Assembly: GCA_033032175.1 (NCBI GenBank) | Contig: CM065313.1 | Span: 12,377,327-12,441,326 of the forward strand | DNA length: 64,000 nucleotides | Direction: 5' to 3' | Source: Saturnia japonica | Lineage: Eukaryota > Arthropoda > Insecta > Lepidoptera > Saturniidae | Shown: one piece after another, positions 47,956-60,159 of the stretch | How the letters are laid out: the number at the start of each line of letters is the position of its first letter | Numbering within the stretch: position 1 is the first letter of the stretch | Notes under the pieces: model-generated | Database searches by the model: none | The model's input: only the letters and a program-made list of their open reading frames with translations | What the model was told of the DNA's origin: nothing | Program-made: the position numbers and the translations under genes

Positions 47956-48290
47956 TTTTTTTAAATGGTAAATAGAAGGCAATAGGGCAGGAGGCGCAAC
48001 TGATGGAAAGTGATCACCGCCGCCCACAAACATCCGAAACACCCGAGGGCTCGCAGATGCGTTGCCGGCCTTTTAGGGAAGAATAAGCTCTCTTCTTGAA
48101 GGTCACCAGGTCATAACGGCTCGGAAAGATTTCATGCAACAGCTGGTTACACAGAGTGGCTGTGCAAGGCAGAAAGTGCCTTAAGGAACGCACTATTGTG
48201 GGTAGCTGGACATCGAGGAGGTGTGGATGAAATTTACGATTCTGACGGTATGTCCGATGGTGAAATTCAGCAGCCGGGATCAATTCTAAC
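47955..48290 (-). mobile_element. Outer Jockey-like LINE, 3' part
   Basis: The minus strand reads [34 protein letters not shown] and [20 protein letters not shown] to GVSDVCGRR. The frame is open from 48290 to 48014 and a T run at 47950-47961 is its A tail. It continues the sequence that breaks off at 49458 (YHGECS), being split by the inner LINE. Confidence 0.85.
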
Positions 48291-48297
48291 AACAATT

Positions 48298-49450
48298 ATT
48301 ATTATTATTATATTCTTTATTGCACAAAAAAAGTACAAATGGAGGACTTAATGCTAAAAAGCATTCTCTGCCAGTCTTCCAAGGGAGCAAGGGAAAGGTA
48401 TATGCAAGGTGTGCACAATGTTAAGCAAAAAAAAGAGAAAAAAACCTAGCCAATATTCAATTGCTCCAAGTAAAACCTACGTAGCGAATACTTGAAGGAA
48501 TTTCGAGAGTTGGCCAGTTGGATATTGATAGGAAGCGAATTCCACAGTCGTGCTGCTGTAACGGCGAAGGATTGGTCGCGGAAATTAGTATGATGACTTG
48601 GTATACTGAGAATTAAAGAATCAGAAGACCTTAGCTGTCTATTATGCGTATCCGTGAGAAATTGAAAAAGTGTCTTTAAATATTTAGGGGATTTGGGATT
48701 ATTAAGTACGGAGAAAAGAAGACAAAGTATTCTTATATTCCTACGTTGCCGAATAGGTAGCCATTTCAACCTGGCTCGGTATTCAGAAACATGATCAAAC
48801 TTCCGAAGACGGAAGATGAAACGGATACAGTTATTAAGTAGACGATCAAATTTATTTAAGAGATCTTCTGAGAGGTCCAAGTAAGTAACGTCTGCATAAT
48901 CCAGAAGTGGTAGAAGAAGAGTATTCACTAGGGAAATCTTAGTATTAACAGGAAGAAAGTTTTTCAAACGCATGAGAGAATGAAGAGAAGCATAAAATTT
49001 TCTACTAACTTCCTTGACTTGGTCTGCCCAGTATAATTTAGTATCGAAGATGATACCAAGATTTTTCACCGTAGTTGAGTAAGGAATGGTACATTTATTG
49101 TATTGAAGAGGAGTCAATAAATTAAAGTCAATTTTAGCAAGCTGTTTTGAGCTCCCAATTATAATGGATTGACACTTAGTTGGATTGACATAAACCCCGT
49201 AAGATTCAGACCAGGAAAGTAAACTTGAGAGATCCTTGTTTAAATTATTGATTATAGAAGGAAGATTCTTTATTTCGCAATGCAGATACAATTGCAGGTC
49301 ATCAGCATAGAGATGGTAGTGGGATTGTAAAATAGGTGTAAGTAAGTTTATAAAAATAGAAAAAAGTACCGGGAAAAAATGCCGCCTTGGGGAACACCAG
49401 CTTCTAGAGCACACCAATCTGATTCGCCATCATAGACGCGAACAGCCTGG
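48298..49450 (-). mobile_element. Inner CR1/Jockey-like LINE, 5' truncated, largely open
   Basis: The minus strand encodes reverse transcriptase from ELFQAVRVYDGESDWCALEA and GVPQGGI across one frameshift near 49375. Then follow VLFSIFINLLTP, the catalytic box YHLYADDLQLYL, GVYVNPTKCQSIIIG, KNLGIIFDTKLYW and LLLPLLDYADV, ending FYLEQLNIG. One 323-residue frame (48446-49417) is uninterrupted, suggesting a fairly recent insertion. Its 3' tail is AATAAAGAATATAATAATAA. AACAATT is present on both sides (48291-48297 and 49451-49457), a 7-bp target duplication. Confidence 0.88.
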
Positions 49451-49457
49451 AACAATT

Positions 49458-49735
49458 CCCTTGGAACACTCCCCATGATAAAAGCGGTAGAAGATGCAGA
49501 GTAAACCAACATCTCTACGCAGAGCCAATGGATCAAACCGATCGGAAAGAGCTTGATCGTCAATAACTCGAGCCGCCCTAAGCTGAATGTGGTCAAAAGG
49601 AAGTAGCTGGTACTACTGGTAATGGAGATGAGAACAATACTTCATGTGGGGTCGAATTTGCGCCTTATAAAAATTTAGGCGAGGAGCCGACGTGAAGTAC
49701 CGTCTCGCCTTACTGAGCACACATAGCTTCTATTC
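49458..49735 (-). mobile_element. Outer Jockey-like LINE, upstream part
   Basis: The minus strand reads SKARRYFTSAPRLNFYKAQI, RPHMKYCSHLH, YQLLPFDHIQLRAARVIDDQ and ALSDRFDPLALRRDVGLLCI to YHGECS, then the inner LINE. Upstream it stops where a Helitron begins (49738). Confidence 0.82.
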
Positions 49736-49737
49736 TA

Positions 49738-50355
49738 TCTATACTAATATAATAAAGCGGGAGAGTTTTTTTTGTTTGCTTAAACACGCTTCTTTTCTCT
49801 GGAACTACCCCAGTCGGATTCTAAAAAATCTCTTTGTATATGATAGCCAGACTCACGACGAATAGTATAGGCTATCTTATATTAGGCTACAACTTTCAGC
49901 AATCCTTAAATATTGATTTTTGTAAAGTCGGAGGTGGAAGCGCTTCCGAGCTGCTTTATCCGCTTGCGCTGTCGTAATGGTTAATAATACATAAATAGAA
50001 TTTGCTACAAAAATACTGATCCTTAGTTCGCGATAGCATATGACTATCTCCTACACATAAGACTCAAAAAGTTATTTTGTAAAAAACAATTGTTAAAAAT
50101 TAAAAAATGATTTATGAATATTATTTTTAGGCATGGCATATTAATTCTTACGAATAAAAGTTTCTTCGTCATGAAGAAAATTTTATAAAGTTAAGTTTTG
50201 CTCATTATGGTATGTTATATTGACACATAGTTTAGGAGATAATAAAAAATTCAAATAATTTGTACTTGCTACAAGAACAATAATACACGGGTGCGTTGGC
50301 GGTGCGGTGCTTATTGTATAAAATTAACACGGATGAAACCGTGGGGCACAGCTAG
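49738..50355 (+). mobile_element. Non-autonomous Helitron, second family
   Basis: Starts TCTATACTAATATAATAAAG and ends GGGGCACAGCTAG before T, with hairpin ACGG-ATGAAA-CCGT just before the end. About 618 bp with no transposase. It begins within a few bases of the outer LINE, so it inserted in or beside it. Confidence 0.85.
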
Positions 50356-50665
50356 TTTATCATATATTTAAAATATATGTATAGATAAAATACCTTTTTG
50401 TTAAAATCTATTTACAACCTCGCTTAATTGCCCTGCCTGATTTAATATAATTAAACGAAATAATAAACTTCTTTTATTGCTTCTTTTTATTAAAATTCTG
50501 TTAAAAGGTTATCTAAGGTGACCGAAGCTGGTTAAGTGTAATTTACCACAATCGAAACCAAAACTCGCGAATCGAATATTGAAAGGTTATTAGACACTAA
50601 TTTAGGTTTTTTTTTGTAATTAATTTATTACAAGTGTCTTGCGAGTATTTTAGAATTATTGCTTA

Positions 50666-51389
50666 CTAGCTGACCCGTGCAACTTCGTCTGCGTCACATA
50701 AGAGAGAGAGAGAGAGGGTTAGAGAGAGTTGGTTGTGGCTTTCTTTGTTTTTTAAAGGAACCCTGAACAACATCCGCCCTCCCCTCCCAACAAGACCGCC
50801 CGCCTCCCACATTATTCTGCATAATAAAAATGCGCTCGCGGTATTTGATCATTATTTTGTTGCCGAGTTATTTTAAAACTGTTTTATCTCCTAAGATATT
50901 CATTTAAATCAATTACTGTATAGGGCAATTTTATTCAAAATTAAATGCTTGTGATGAATAACGTATTTATTTCGATAAGGATTTAATACCATGAATATAA
51001 AAACACCTTCGCAAATAATTAATTATTTTAGAACAAATTTTATTACCATAAAAAGGTTATATTGAGTAAACCTTAAAAGATAGCCACATGCTATCGCGGA
51101 ATTTTTTAGAACTTTTTAAGCGAAACAATCCCATCACACACGATTGTTTATTTGTTGTAACTTTAGCCATTTACGCAACGAACGCAAAGGAAACTCTCAA
51201 AAGAAATAAAATTTGCCCGTTTTCCCAACATTTTTCATTGATGCTCCGCTCCTATTGATCATAGCGTGATGTTATATAGCATATAGCTATCCAACACTGA
51301 AATATTTTTTTCATGCGAACGAATAGGTCCTCAGATTAGTGTGTTCAACCAAACAAACAAACTCTTCAGCTTTATAATATTAGTATAGA
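50666..51389 (-). mobile_element. Non-autonomous Helitron, minus copy
   Basis: On the plus strand it begins CTAGCTGACCCGTGCAAC and ends GTATAGA, the reversed ends of the family. About 724 bp. A GA microsatellite (50702-50720) and a C-rich stretch (50765-50815) are inside. Confidence 0.83.
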
Positions 51390-51399
51390 TTATCATAAT

Positions 51400-52085
51400 A
51401 TAGACAACCAATATAAATAATATCGTATCTTTGATTAAAATAAAATACAACTATACGCTAACAAAATATATTAAAAAAAACTGTTAAGTATATTTGAGTT
51501 TTACAGCCTTATTTATCTGTACGATTATTAGATACATTTTTATTTATCAAAAAAATTCATTTTAAAACAAAAAGGATATCTTCATATAAATCATACTTAT
51601 ATAATTATGTAAGATATCATCTTCCACAATTTACCTCTAAAGAATGCAAACAAAAGATTACAAAATCAAAAATAACATGGAGCGGACTAATGCGATATAG
51701 AAGAAAAAACATTTAATCGTTCTGATTAAATGAATTATAATAATCATCTTAAACGTACAATTTTTTTAACTAAGCAAAATCTGAAATAATCGACGGTATA
51801 CTTCAATTATATAGAGTTTGACTACCTACCTACCTACATAAATAAAGTGTAAGTATGTACTTTTACACGTCGAGTTCAATCAGTTTGAAGGTAATTAGTT
51901 TATTTTAAAATTATAATAAGATACATACTTGTTTAGTGATAATTAGTATTATATGTTTTTATTTAATATATTACATTTTACCGTTTCGTAATGACATTTT
52001 TATGTTAATGTTATTGAGTTAAAATAATGTTTATTATTTATTATTTAATTACCTATCTAATAAACTATAAAATATTATAAATGAA
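51400..52085. other. AT-rich intergenic or intron DNA
   Basis: Nothing recognised apart from low-complexity AT words. If the exon at 52092-52328 is real, this is part of its following intron. Confidence 0.4.
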
Positions 52086-52091
52086 GATTAC

Positions 52092-52328
52092 CTTGAATGC
52101 TATTATTCTTATAAAATAATTAAGCACACATGATACATTGCGTTGAACTTTGTCTACGGGTTTGGCTAAATACGGAGGATAAAGCAAATTGTAACTATTC
52201 AAAAACACTTCAACCAAAACAAAACTGTGATACAATAACGCACTTATCATTATAAGCAGTATACGTGTAAATACATTCAAGCTGGCGGTAACACACGAAA
52301 TGCACACGTTAATTACTCTCACTATCAT
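52092..52328 (-). CDS. Candidate alternative first exon of the FAAH2-like gene
   Basis: ATG in a good context (AAAAATGATAG) opens 79 codons, MIVRVINVCISCVTASLNVF then a second hydrophobic stretch, LLYPPYLAKPVDKVQRNV and FIRIIAFK, ending in phase 0 at CAAG followed by GTAATC. The plan (membrane helices, a KPVDK linker, a helix ending in a basic residue) parallels the first coding exon at 44275-44448, which also ends in phase 0. It could splice to exon 2 as an alternative N-terminus. It could also splice in frame to the acceptor at 44457 and add 82 residues. No other gene on this strand lies in between. It may also be a chance open frame in AT-rich DNA. Confidence 0.35.
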
Positions 52329-52500
52329 TTTTATGATGAAATATACGTGCAGGAGATAAACTGTTGTTCTAATATGGATCTAATTGATAGTATTTATCTA
52401 ACGTTAAGATAAATGTTAGAGTTGACCGTGTATCGGACAGAGAACTACTGCCGACTGTGAAGGACCCAGAACTGTGTTCGTATTGTGTAGGCTATGATAA
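52329..52500 (-). promoter_or_regulatory. Possible 5' UTR and promoter of the candidate first exon
   Basis: The 170 bp upstream of that ATG contain a short GC-richer patch (52425-52490) with repeated CAGT motifs resembling the insect initiator. This is weak support only; no TATA box was recognised. Confidence 0.2.
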
Positions 52501-52726
52501 GGTTTATCATTGTAGTTAGTACCTATAACTTATTATTTAACAATGTAAAATTATATTGTTTAATTTGTATGTGTAAGTAAGCTTTAGTAAATAATAAAGT
52601 TACGTATACCAGTGTCATGTTGAATATTCGAAAAAAATCATTACTGTTTGTAATATATCTGTTTTGAATAATATCACGACTTGTGTATATGTAAGATTTT
52701 GATTAAAATGATAATTTATAAATAGC

Positions 52727-52990
52727 TAGAGCTACGTCGGCGGCTTCGCTCGCATCATATTTAACTTATGTGCTATCTTTTTAATTTTCTAACTGAATTT
52801 CTAAATACCAATTTTCATAGATCTATCTTCAAAAATGAGAGAGTTTCATTGCCTTTTTCACCATCCACCATCACCAGGGGTTTGATTTCCAAAAATCCTT
52901 AATAGTCACCAACAAAGTAAATGTACAACAAGTGTACCAGGACATGTGGGTACCCGCTTGCAAAATTTTCACGGTCTTAGCCCCAGTAAA
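52727..52990 (-). mobile_element. Old Helitron 3' fragment
   Basis: GCTAGAGCTACGTCGGCGG then CTTCGCTCGCATCATATTT is a decayed reversed Helitron ending. Confidence 0.45.
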
Positions 52991-53012
52991 TTGTTAAGTC
53001 AGTCAGTATATA

Positions 53013-53465
53013 TCTATATTAATAAATCTATAGTTCTGTCTGTACTTTTAATATTTAAAACAAAATAAAAATTATATTATTAACCGCTTTTAAAAACATT
53101 TCGTAGAAGGGATACATACCGTGATTTCATAATTGATAGGCTAGAAAAACTGTCAACAATAATTTCAGAACAGATTATGTAAAAAAACATTTTTGATTAT
53201 TACTCAACCAATTTTGATGAAAATTTTACAAGGGAAATACATATCAATTCTCAATTGATAGTTATATGAAATGTCAAAAACGTCAGTAAATTTTATAAGA
53301 ATCGGTCAAGACGTTTTTGAGTTAAATCCGGACATACAAAAAGACAGACAAACAACAATTTTTTTAATGGCAGATTCGTGATCTGTATCTTTCATATAGT
53401 GATCCCATCCGGAAATTTATAATTATTAAATGTACAGACAGAACTACAGACTTATAATATAGATT
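53013..53465 (+). repeat. MITE-like element with inverted ends
   Basis: Left end AATCTATAGTTCTGTCTGTAC and right end GTACAGACAGAACTACAGA are inverted copies with few mismatches. The interior has GGTCAAGACGTTTTTGAGTT and ATCCGGACATACAAAAAGAC. About 450 bp, no coding content. Related pieces lie at 29395-29895 and 30540-30580. Confidence 0.7.
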
Positions 53466-54589
53466 AGAGATTGAACTATAGTCCTAGCAGAGGTTCTACG
53501 CACCAATATGTACTTATACTATAAAGGAGTTCATAAAGCTGACTAAAGTTTTTATAGCCGATTTTTTTCGTAGTGTCACATATGTACGTAAATATTAATA
53601 AAGCCATTACGATATGAGACATGTTAAATATACATGTCATGTTATATTTTTGGTTTGGTCATGTTTGGTTCCACTAAGGACTGATACCGATATTTTTATC
53701 ATTTTGGGGTTCTGTTCGTTTATTAGAGATCATAAGAGTACAGAGTATATGACTATATCTTAGTAAAATGATGATAATTTCACTTAATCGTAGTCTGAAT
53801 TTTTGAGGCATTTTTGAAACCGATGTTTTGCGGTTTCTGTTATCGCTTTGCTCTCGTGAAACAAATGATTAGAGGACAGAATAAGTTATGGGTTTTTATT
53901 CATTCACGACAGTCTTCCTTTCTTTTTTGTTGGCCAAACTATTTTCAGTCAAATGCCACAACATAACATAAGTTAGCAGTAATAAAAACAAACTAGAAAC
54001 ATATATCTGCAAATTGCTACTAAAAAGTCTCACTTTAGAGTAATTATCTCTAAATAGAACATAATTTGAGAAGTAATTTTGAATAAAGAGTTTTAAGTAA
54101 TTCAAATGAATTTAAATTTCTGTACAACAAAGAGCATAGTATTATATTATTCAAATTATATTAAATAGTGATCAAAAATTATGTTTTCTCATACAATCCC
54201 TTTCCATATAGATTCTCATAGCAAATTAATAGTTACAAATCGAGCAGGTAAGATCGAAATGAGGCAACACTGCGATTGCTTTAAACAAGCACCGGTTAAG
54301 CCATAGCTACTTGCGAAATGAGTAGCCTTTTCTCGATTTATCTACATTCAGGTTAGCTAAATATTATCATTTTTATGTATCTAGTAACGACGTGAACTGT
54401 TTTATGTTTAAAAATCTTGTTTGCGTCTGTTTGTAACTCTATAACTTCTGAACGACTTGATAGATTGAGCTCATATTCACTTAATTTTTTTTTGAAACGA
54501 TGTTTTTTAGATTTGCTGTGATCCGATAGGTGGAGCTGTGGTCGAGTCATTAACTACCAGAAAGGGCAGAACAACGTCTGCCGGGATCT

Positions 54590-55065
54590 TCGGTCAAAAT
54601 TAAAATTAAAATAATCTTTATTCAATTTAGGCCCTAAGATGGTACTTATGAACGTCAAAACTCTACTGCCGGTTCGGAAAACGTCCCAGACATCGAGAAG
54701 AACCGGTAAGAAACTCGATCAGGGTTTTTTTATCAACTGTACTAATGTTAATTTATCAGGTACAATAATAATAATTTAGTGGATGCACAGAGAGGGAGTC
54801 ACTTCCAGACATCACTATCATTCACATAATGATTCACCCTATAATAAATAACCTTTTGACAGTAAAACTTGCTTCACGTGGTCCTTGAACTTGTTGTCCG
54901 GTAAATCAGCAATATGCGTCGGGATCTTATTATAAAACCTGACACTATTACCTAAAAAACTTTTATTGGACTTACTTAGTCTAAAACACGGTACGACTAA
55001 TTTATGTCTATTTCTAGTATTAACATTGTGCTGATCTTTGATAAAATCTAAATCTAATCTAATTT
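54590..55065 (-). mobile_element. LINE 3' end (CR1/zenon-like)
   Basis: The minus strand encodes DFIKDQHNVNTRNRHKLVVP then CFRLSKSNKSFLGNSVRFYN, KIPTHIADLPDNKFKDHVKQ and VLLSKGYLL before a stop. The 3' tail reads GGGCCTAAATTGAATAAAG. 5' truncated. The tail is shared with 10020-10150. Confidence 0.7.
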
Positions 55066-55069
55066 AGAG

Positions 55070-57050
55070 ATTAATTTAGAGATATATTAAAGTAGAAAAA
55101 CTATTTTGTCGATAATGGAATTTTTTAAAGTATTACTTAGGTACTAATCTGGAGGAAAGGCATTGCCCCCGCCACGCGCTAATTCGAGTGCAAGGCACGG
55201 CCCTGCCATCTTTACTTGAAGCATTTCGGCGTATTTTCACGTCTCTATCTTAGCAGCACTGTGTTATTTATGGAAGGCTCACATTCTGTTTACTAAGAGT
55301 ATTTATGAAATCCTACAATCTCAAGTTTTTCAAGTTTATAGCTTCATCCGTTTAAAAGTTATAGGGATGCAAAATTACGAAAATTCGACACTGACTGATC
55401 CATGATAATTAAAATAGAACTAGTACTTTCCCAATGCCCAAATAGCTGAGTATTGTCAATGAGATAGATGTTAATACAAACATAAAGGAAATTTACGAAA
55501 ACTTGGAGTTTCGACGATCTGTCCCTGACGTGAAGCCTAATAAGAGCCCAGGCAAATTATTAGAGATATTGAAACACCACCTTAATAAAAAATATTTTTA
55601 ATGTGATGATCGTTTTCTAAAGGTACATAAAAATAAAATGTCTGGAGTACCTGATGTGGAACCCTAAGAACCCCGCCAAACTATAAGAACTATCAAAATG
55701 CCGCTTTACTAAAAGTTATTCAATTTGATGTGCGTTTTCCAAGGGTTCATAAAACTCTAAGATCTAGAGTAACTGATATGAAACCAAAAGAGCACAACCA
55801 AAGTGTAAAAGATGTTGGAAAAATGCCGCTTTAGTGAAAATTACTTCTTTGAAGTTCTGTGTGAATCCCCCGTTCAGATATATATTGATTTCTAAGCGCA
55901 GCGTTAACGCGCGTTCATGCCATGTGAACGGTCTGTGTTAATATGTGTTACAAATTAGTATAGGCACGCGTTGTTAAAACGGGCTCTGAAGCGCATTCAT
56001 CTGAACAAGGCCTAGGAGCAAACAATAAGAGCAATAAATTCAATCAAAATGATAGACCTTTTCAGCATATTAATTATATGAAATTCCAGTATCTGATTTA
56101 GAAATTTCATAATAAAATACAAAAAGAAGTGAAATCCCAACAAAAACATGCTGTAAAAAACGGGCAAAGTCTCGATTGAGATGATTTGTATATACAAAGT
56201 AATGAAATCTCATAACCAGCCATGTTTAGAAGGTGGATATAAAAAAATTAATAATATTGAATAAAATCTGACCTTCTTTTACCCCTTAAATTTCACTCTT
56301 TAGAATTTACCGTGCCTTAGAGCCTAATACATTTTAAATAGTGACATGACAATAAAATCAATATATTCTTAATATATTTTGTGGAATATTATATCAATTG
56401 GACGTTGTTGCTATAAACTCAAGCTCAAGAAAACAGTACGTACAAGTACGTACCTAATAGTAACAATGACTCCTACAATATTTTCAACGGCACAAGTCAT
56501 ATAAAATTCTACGACATGTAAAAATAATATGTTTACCTTAATGTCTTGTCATTAATTAAAATGTTTTAGGCTCATATGATTAGGCACAATAGATTCTAAA
56601 GAATGGAATTTAACGAGGAACGAGATCAGATTTTAGCCAAAATTACTGGTTTTCTATATCCACGTCCTAGACTTGGCTGCTTATATTCATATACTTCAGG
56701 ATATTCTGTTTGACTTACAGTTTACGTTGTCGCTGATTTAGGTACTCTTTTATTGAAAACTACGTAAATTGCCATATTATGAACTACTTATGTATTAGCG
56801 TAACTTAAATAAACCACCATTATGAGCCTCATAACTCGTTGAGAAGTTAGGTTTCATAGCGGTGTATTGACATAAAAACCTGTTTTCAATACTGCTCGGT
56901 TTCATATACATCAGAATGTTTAATTATTTGCATGTTACAAATACAATTAAATTTTATACGTCTACTAGCCGTGTTCTATATATAATTTCCCATCGGCTAC
57001 TAAAAGTAGCGGTTAAATTTTCTATACGGTTACTAAATGATTATGTTTTA
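55070..57050. other. Unassigned DNA
   Basis: Three loosely similar stretches of about 120-130 bp between 55480 and 55850 share TCATAAAAAT/TCATAAAACT and GGAACCCTAAGA-like words, suggesting an old tandem repeat. No gene or known transposon was recognised. Confidence 0.35.
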
Positions 57051-57059
57051 ATGAAAAGT

Positions 57060-58720
57060 ATATAATTAAGTAATAAGTCGAAGTAGTAGCCATTATTGTC
57101 GATGCACTTTAACCATTTTGATTAACTCTTTAAAGGAATTTTCACCACCTCATTGGATTTGAATATTTTCTTTATAAAAAGTTATAGAAATTCCAAAAAA
57201 AGAAATGAAAATCAGTTGGAGCAAGATCTAATGAGTATAGTGGGCGACTGAGAGTTTCCAGTCGTAATTCCTGTAGTTTTGAGATAGTCCGTTGTGCGAT
57301 GTGTGGATAAGTGTTTTCGTGTAGATGGAGTGGACTAGAACTGTTCGAGAAGGTTTGCGACGTACTATTCGCTTGACGTACGCTGGGCCCAAGAAACGAT
57401 CTTCGGGAATCACGATCCCTCTCGAACCTATTGCTGCGATTCACAGTAATTGATTACAAACAAAAGAAGACTCACCTCGTCAGGCGCGGGCGGTATCCCT
57501 GACCGAACCCCGGCGACCTGTACGGCCAATTGTGAAGTATGTGTGTGTGTGGAGTGAATTGTATGTACGTGAGAATAACCGCCTCAAATCGCCGGACACT
57601 AGCACCGCAAGCAATCAGTTCAACAAAACTCCTGGGACACCAACTCAGCGATATACAATACAAGGCAAAATCTAACTAAGACACTACCGAAAATTACTTG
57701 GGACGTAGCGCTCTCCAAACCACAAGCAGAAGCGCGGTACTCAAAAGCACGAAGACGACTAGTGCGCGTGCCTGCACCAGCCGTCCCGCCGAGCTAGAGG
57801 GGGCAAGGAGGCTTGCGCCGAACGTTGCACCTGCCGTTAGCCCGTCTATCACAGGCCTGCCCGCAATTTCACTATCTCACGATGCGAGCTAATGTACATT
57901 TCCAACAAGAACAATTGAGAAGTTTCAGTTGTTTGACAGCAAGATCAACATTTGTAACCCTACACAGTACACCTCTGGAGTAATTGTTGTGCCAGGTTTC
58001 AAGAAACTGTAATGAATACTGTCAGCACAGGTCTACACACAAGGGCTCACACTCATAAACTCACAACCAGCTTCTTTTGACTCAATTTGCGTTTATGACA
58101 TGATTTGGCTCGGTTGCTTTCCCTTTGTCCAAATTTCGATTAATTGTCATAAAGGATCCACTTTTCATCACAAGTGACTCTGATCATCCGATCTAGAATA
58201 CTCTCAATTGTTTTCCTATTTAACAAGTTAAGGCAAGCTTCAATGCGATTTTGAGAATGTGAATTCATACGACATCCAGTTTCCGAGTTTTTCTATCTTT
58301 TCAATTTGACTTAAATGAATCATTACCGTTTTATCACTTACGTTGAAGGCTACTGATAATTTCATTTAACGGCTTTCAGTTCATCGTTACTGACTTTCGA
58401 TTCCAGTCGGCCACGAGGCTCATTGATAAGCTAAAAATTTCCAGAACCGAAGCGATTAAACCAAGAACATACCGTGAGGTAACTTGCAGTATTGTTGATA
58501 TTATGTGCCATCTGTGCTCCGTCGCATTGGTGCCATAACGGAACTTGTATATGAAATAACGCGCAATTTCGATTTTTCCATGGTCACAGAACAGCGATAT
58601 CAAAAAAAAATTGAACGGCAAAAAAACAAATGATTTTAAAAGGAAAGTCATTGCTATATTCTAAAATTAAATTTATTTTGGAATTTTAAGTACAGTGAAA
58701 GATATCGATCCTCACACTAC
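57060..58720 (-). mobile_element. mariner (mellifera/cecropia type) split by a solo LTR
   Basis: The minus strand, with frame breaks, gives the N-terminus MEKSKLR-like, NEPRGRLESKV and SNDELKAV. Next come NVSDKTVMIHLSQI-like sequence and TCDEKWILYDN, with the first catalytic Asp, at about 58160. After the LTR the frame resumes: LHLHENTYPHIAQRTISKLQ, ELRLETLSRPLYSLDLAPTD and FHFFFWNFYNFL, then CIDNNGYYFD-like sequence near 57080. Terminal repeats were not identified. Clearly dead. Confidence 0.85.
57342..57907 (-). mobile_element. Solo LTR of a retrotransposon (BEL/Pao-like), 5-bp duplication
   Basis: A 566-bp GC-rich block bounded by TG...CA ends: the minus strand starts TGTTGGAAATGTAC and ends TCTCGAACA. 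AGAAC is directly repeated at 57337-57341 and 57908-57912. The surrounding mariner frame resumes on both sides, so the block is an insertion. No internal retrotransposon genes are present, so it is a recombined single LTR. The TGTTG start and 5-bp duplication suggest BEL/Pao. Confidence 0.82.
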
Positions 58721-58724
58721 TCAA

Positions 58725-59530
58725 TATTTAAAATCGGTAATTTCATAGGTAAAAACCGAAATTTACCAACTTGTTTTAATTTTATTAGACTTAAAATCAG
58801 ATTAATAAATCTCATAATGTACAATTTTTTGCACCTACACTTATTATACGAATATATTATATCCATTATATTTTCAATAATATTTCCAAGTCTATAGGAG
58901 TGATGTTTTTTTTCAGTAGATTTTCAATTCACAATGCATATCATATTTTTATTTTGAATAAAATTCTCAAAGACCGCGACTACGATCGCGCGTTTGTTCA
59001 TATCTTCTTTATTATGTACTATTTTTGTTTATTGTAAAACAATAAGCAAAATAAATGTTTTTAGCAATAATTATATTCCTGACATCCACCACAATACTAT
59101 AAAACGATGTATGAGATGAATTTTATTTTTAATAAATATTATCAATACCAATAGGGTGATAATGTTGTAATCTGAAGAGCCTTTGAACTAGCAAAGGGAC
59201 ATTCAACAAACAAAGTAAAAAAAAAAAAAAATGTGTGACAATCCGTGCGGTAATAATTTGTAAACGGAAGCGGCATTTCGCGAAACTTTTTCACGGTTAT
59301 TACTCTGTGAGAAGTGAAATTTGTAACTATCGTTAACATTAGTGACTGTGGCATTTAGTGGACGAACTTCAAATTTTAATAACTTCTATTCAATACAAAT
59401 ACTAAAATAGTGTGATCGAATATATTATTATCGTCATCTTGTGACTGTTTTATTCATAAATTCGAAATATATTATTTCATGTTTAGGTATACTCGAGGCG
59501 ACAATTTTTAATGTCCCTGTATAACATAAT
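58725..59530. other. AT-rich DNA, nothing recognised
   Basis: No gene-like frame and no identifiable transposon apart from low-complexity A and T runs. Confidence 0.4.
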
Positions 59531-59534
59531 ATAA

Positions 59535-59955
59535 ATTCGTATTCTTCTTCTTCTCGTCCCAAGTAGGGTCGGCACAACATGTTTGTGCTGTCAACTGTCA
59601 GCTGTCATATCAGTATTCAAACCTTTTATATACATATCATTCTTTAAACAATTCATTTATACTTTCTTCAGTCTTCCTTTCCTCCTATATCCGTTCATCA
59701 TCATACTTACTTAATATTCTTATAGTTTACCCCTCCTCGGGACATGTCCATACCAAGTCAACCTAATAGGTACTCCTCAACTTCACTGTCACTGATGCAA
59801 TTTTGATGCTTCCAATGATATACTCAGTCCTGATCTTATCTATTCTAGTTACCACACATTCATCTTAACATTCGCATCCCTACCACATGTAATCTTCTTT
59901 CATCCGTCTTTCGTTGACTAGCACTCCTTTACATACATCATGAAAGGTCGTATTG
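59535..59955. repeat. Possible LINE-derived remnant
   Basis: CGTCCCAAGTAGGGTCGGCA and AAAGGTCGT at the ends recall a common lepidopteran LINE-derived repeat (from memory). C-rich on the plus strand with no intact frame. Confidence 0.35.
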
Positions 59956-60159
59956 TAATTATGTACTTTCAAAAAAAAAACAAACTTGCTTAATCAAACT
60001 TTTTCCAACTATTTATTTTAGGCACTACAATTCGAATAATTTATAACTCTATATCTTGTCAAAAATCAATCACTAATAATAATTAATTAATTATTGTAAC
60101 GTGCATGAAAAGTTAACTTTTTTACAACGCTACAGAACAATTGCAGTTGCAGTGTTTTT

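Noticed and set aside
47745..47975. 76-residue frame with an internal repeat
   Set aside because: It is a translation of the 107-112 bp tandem array, not a repeat protein.
54353..54550. 65-residue minus-strand frame
   Set aside because: Sits in a repeat-like segment with AACTCTATAACTTCTGAACG phrasing; no protein motif.
57698..57892. 64-residue Ser/Ala-rich plus-strand frame
   Set aside because: Falls entirely inside the solo LTR, antisense to it.
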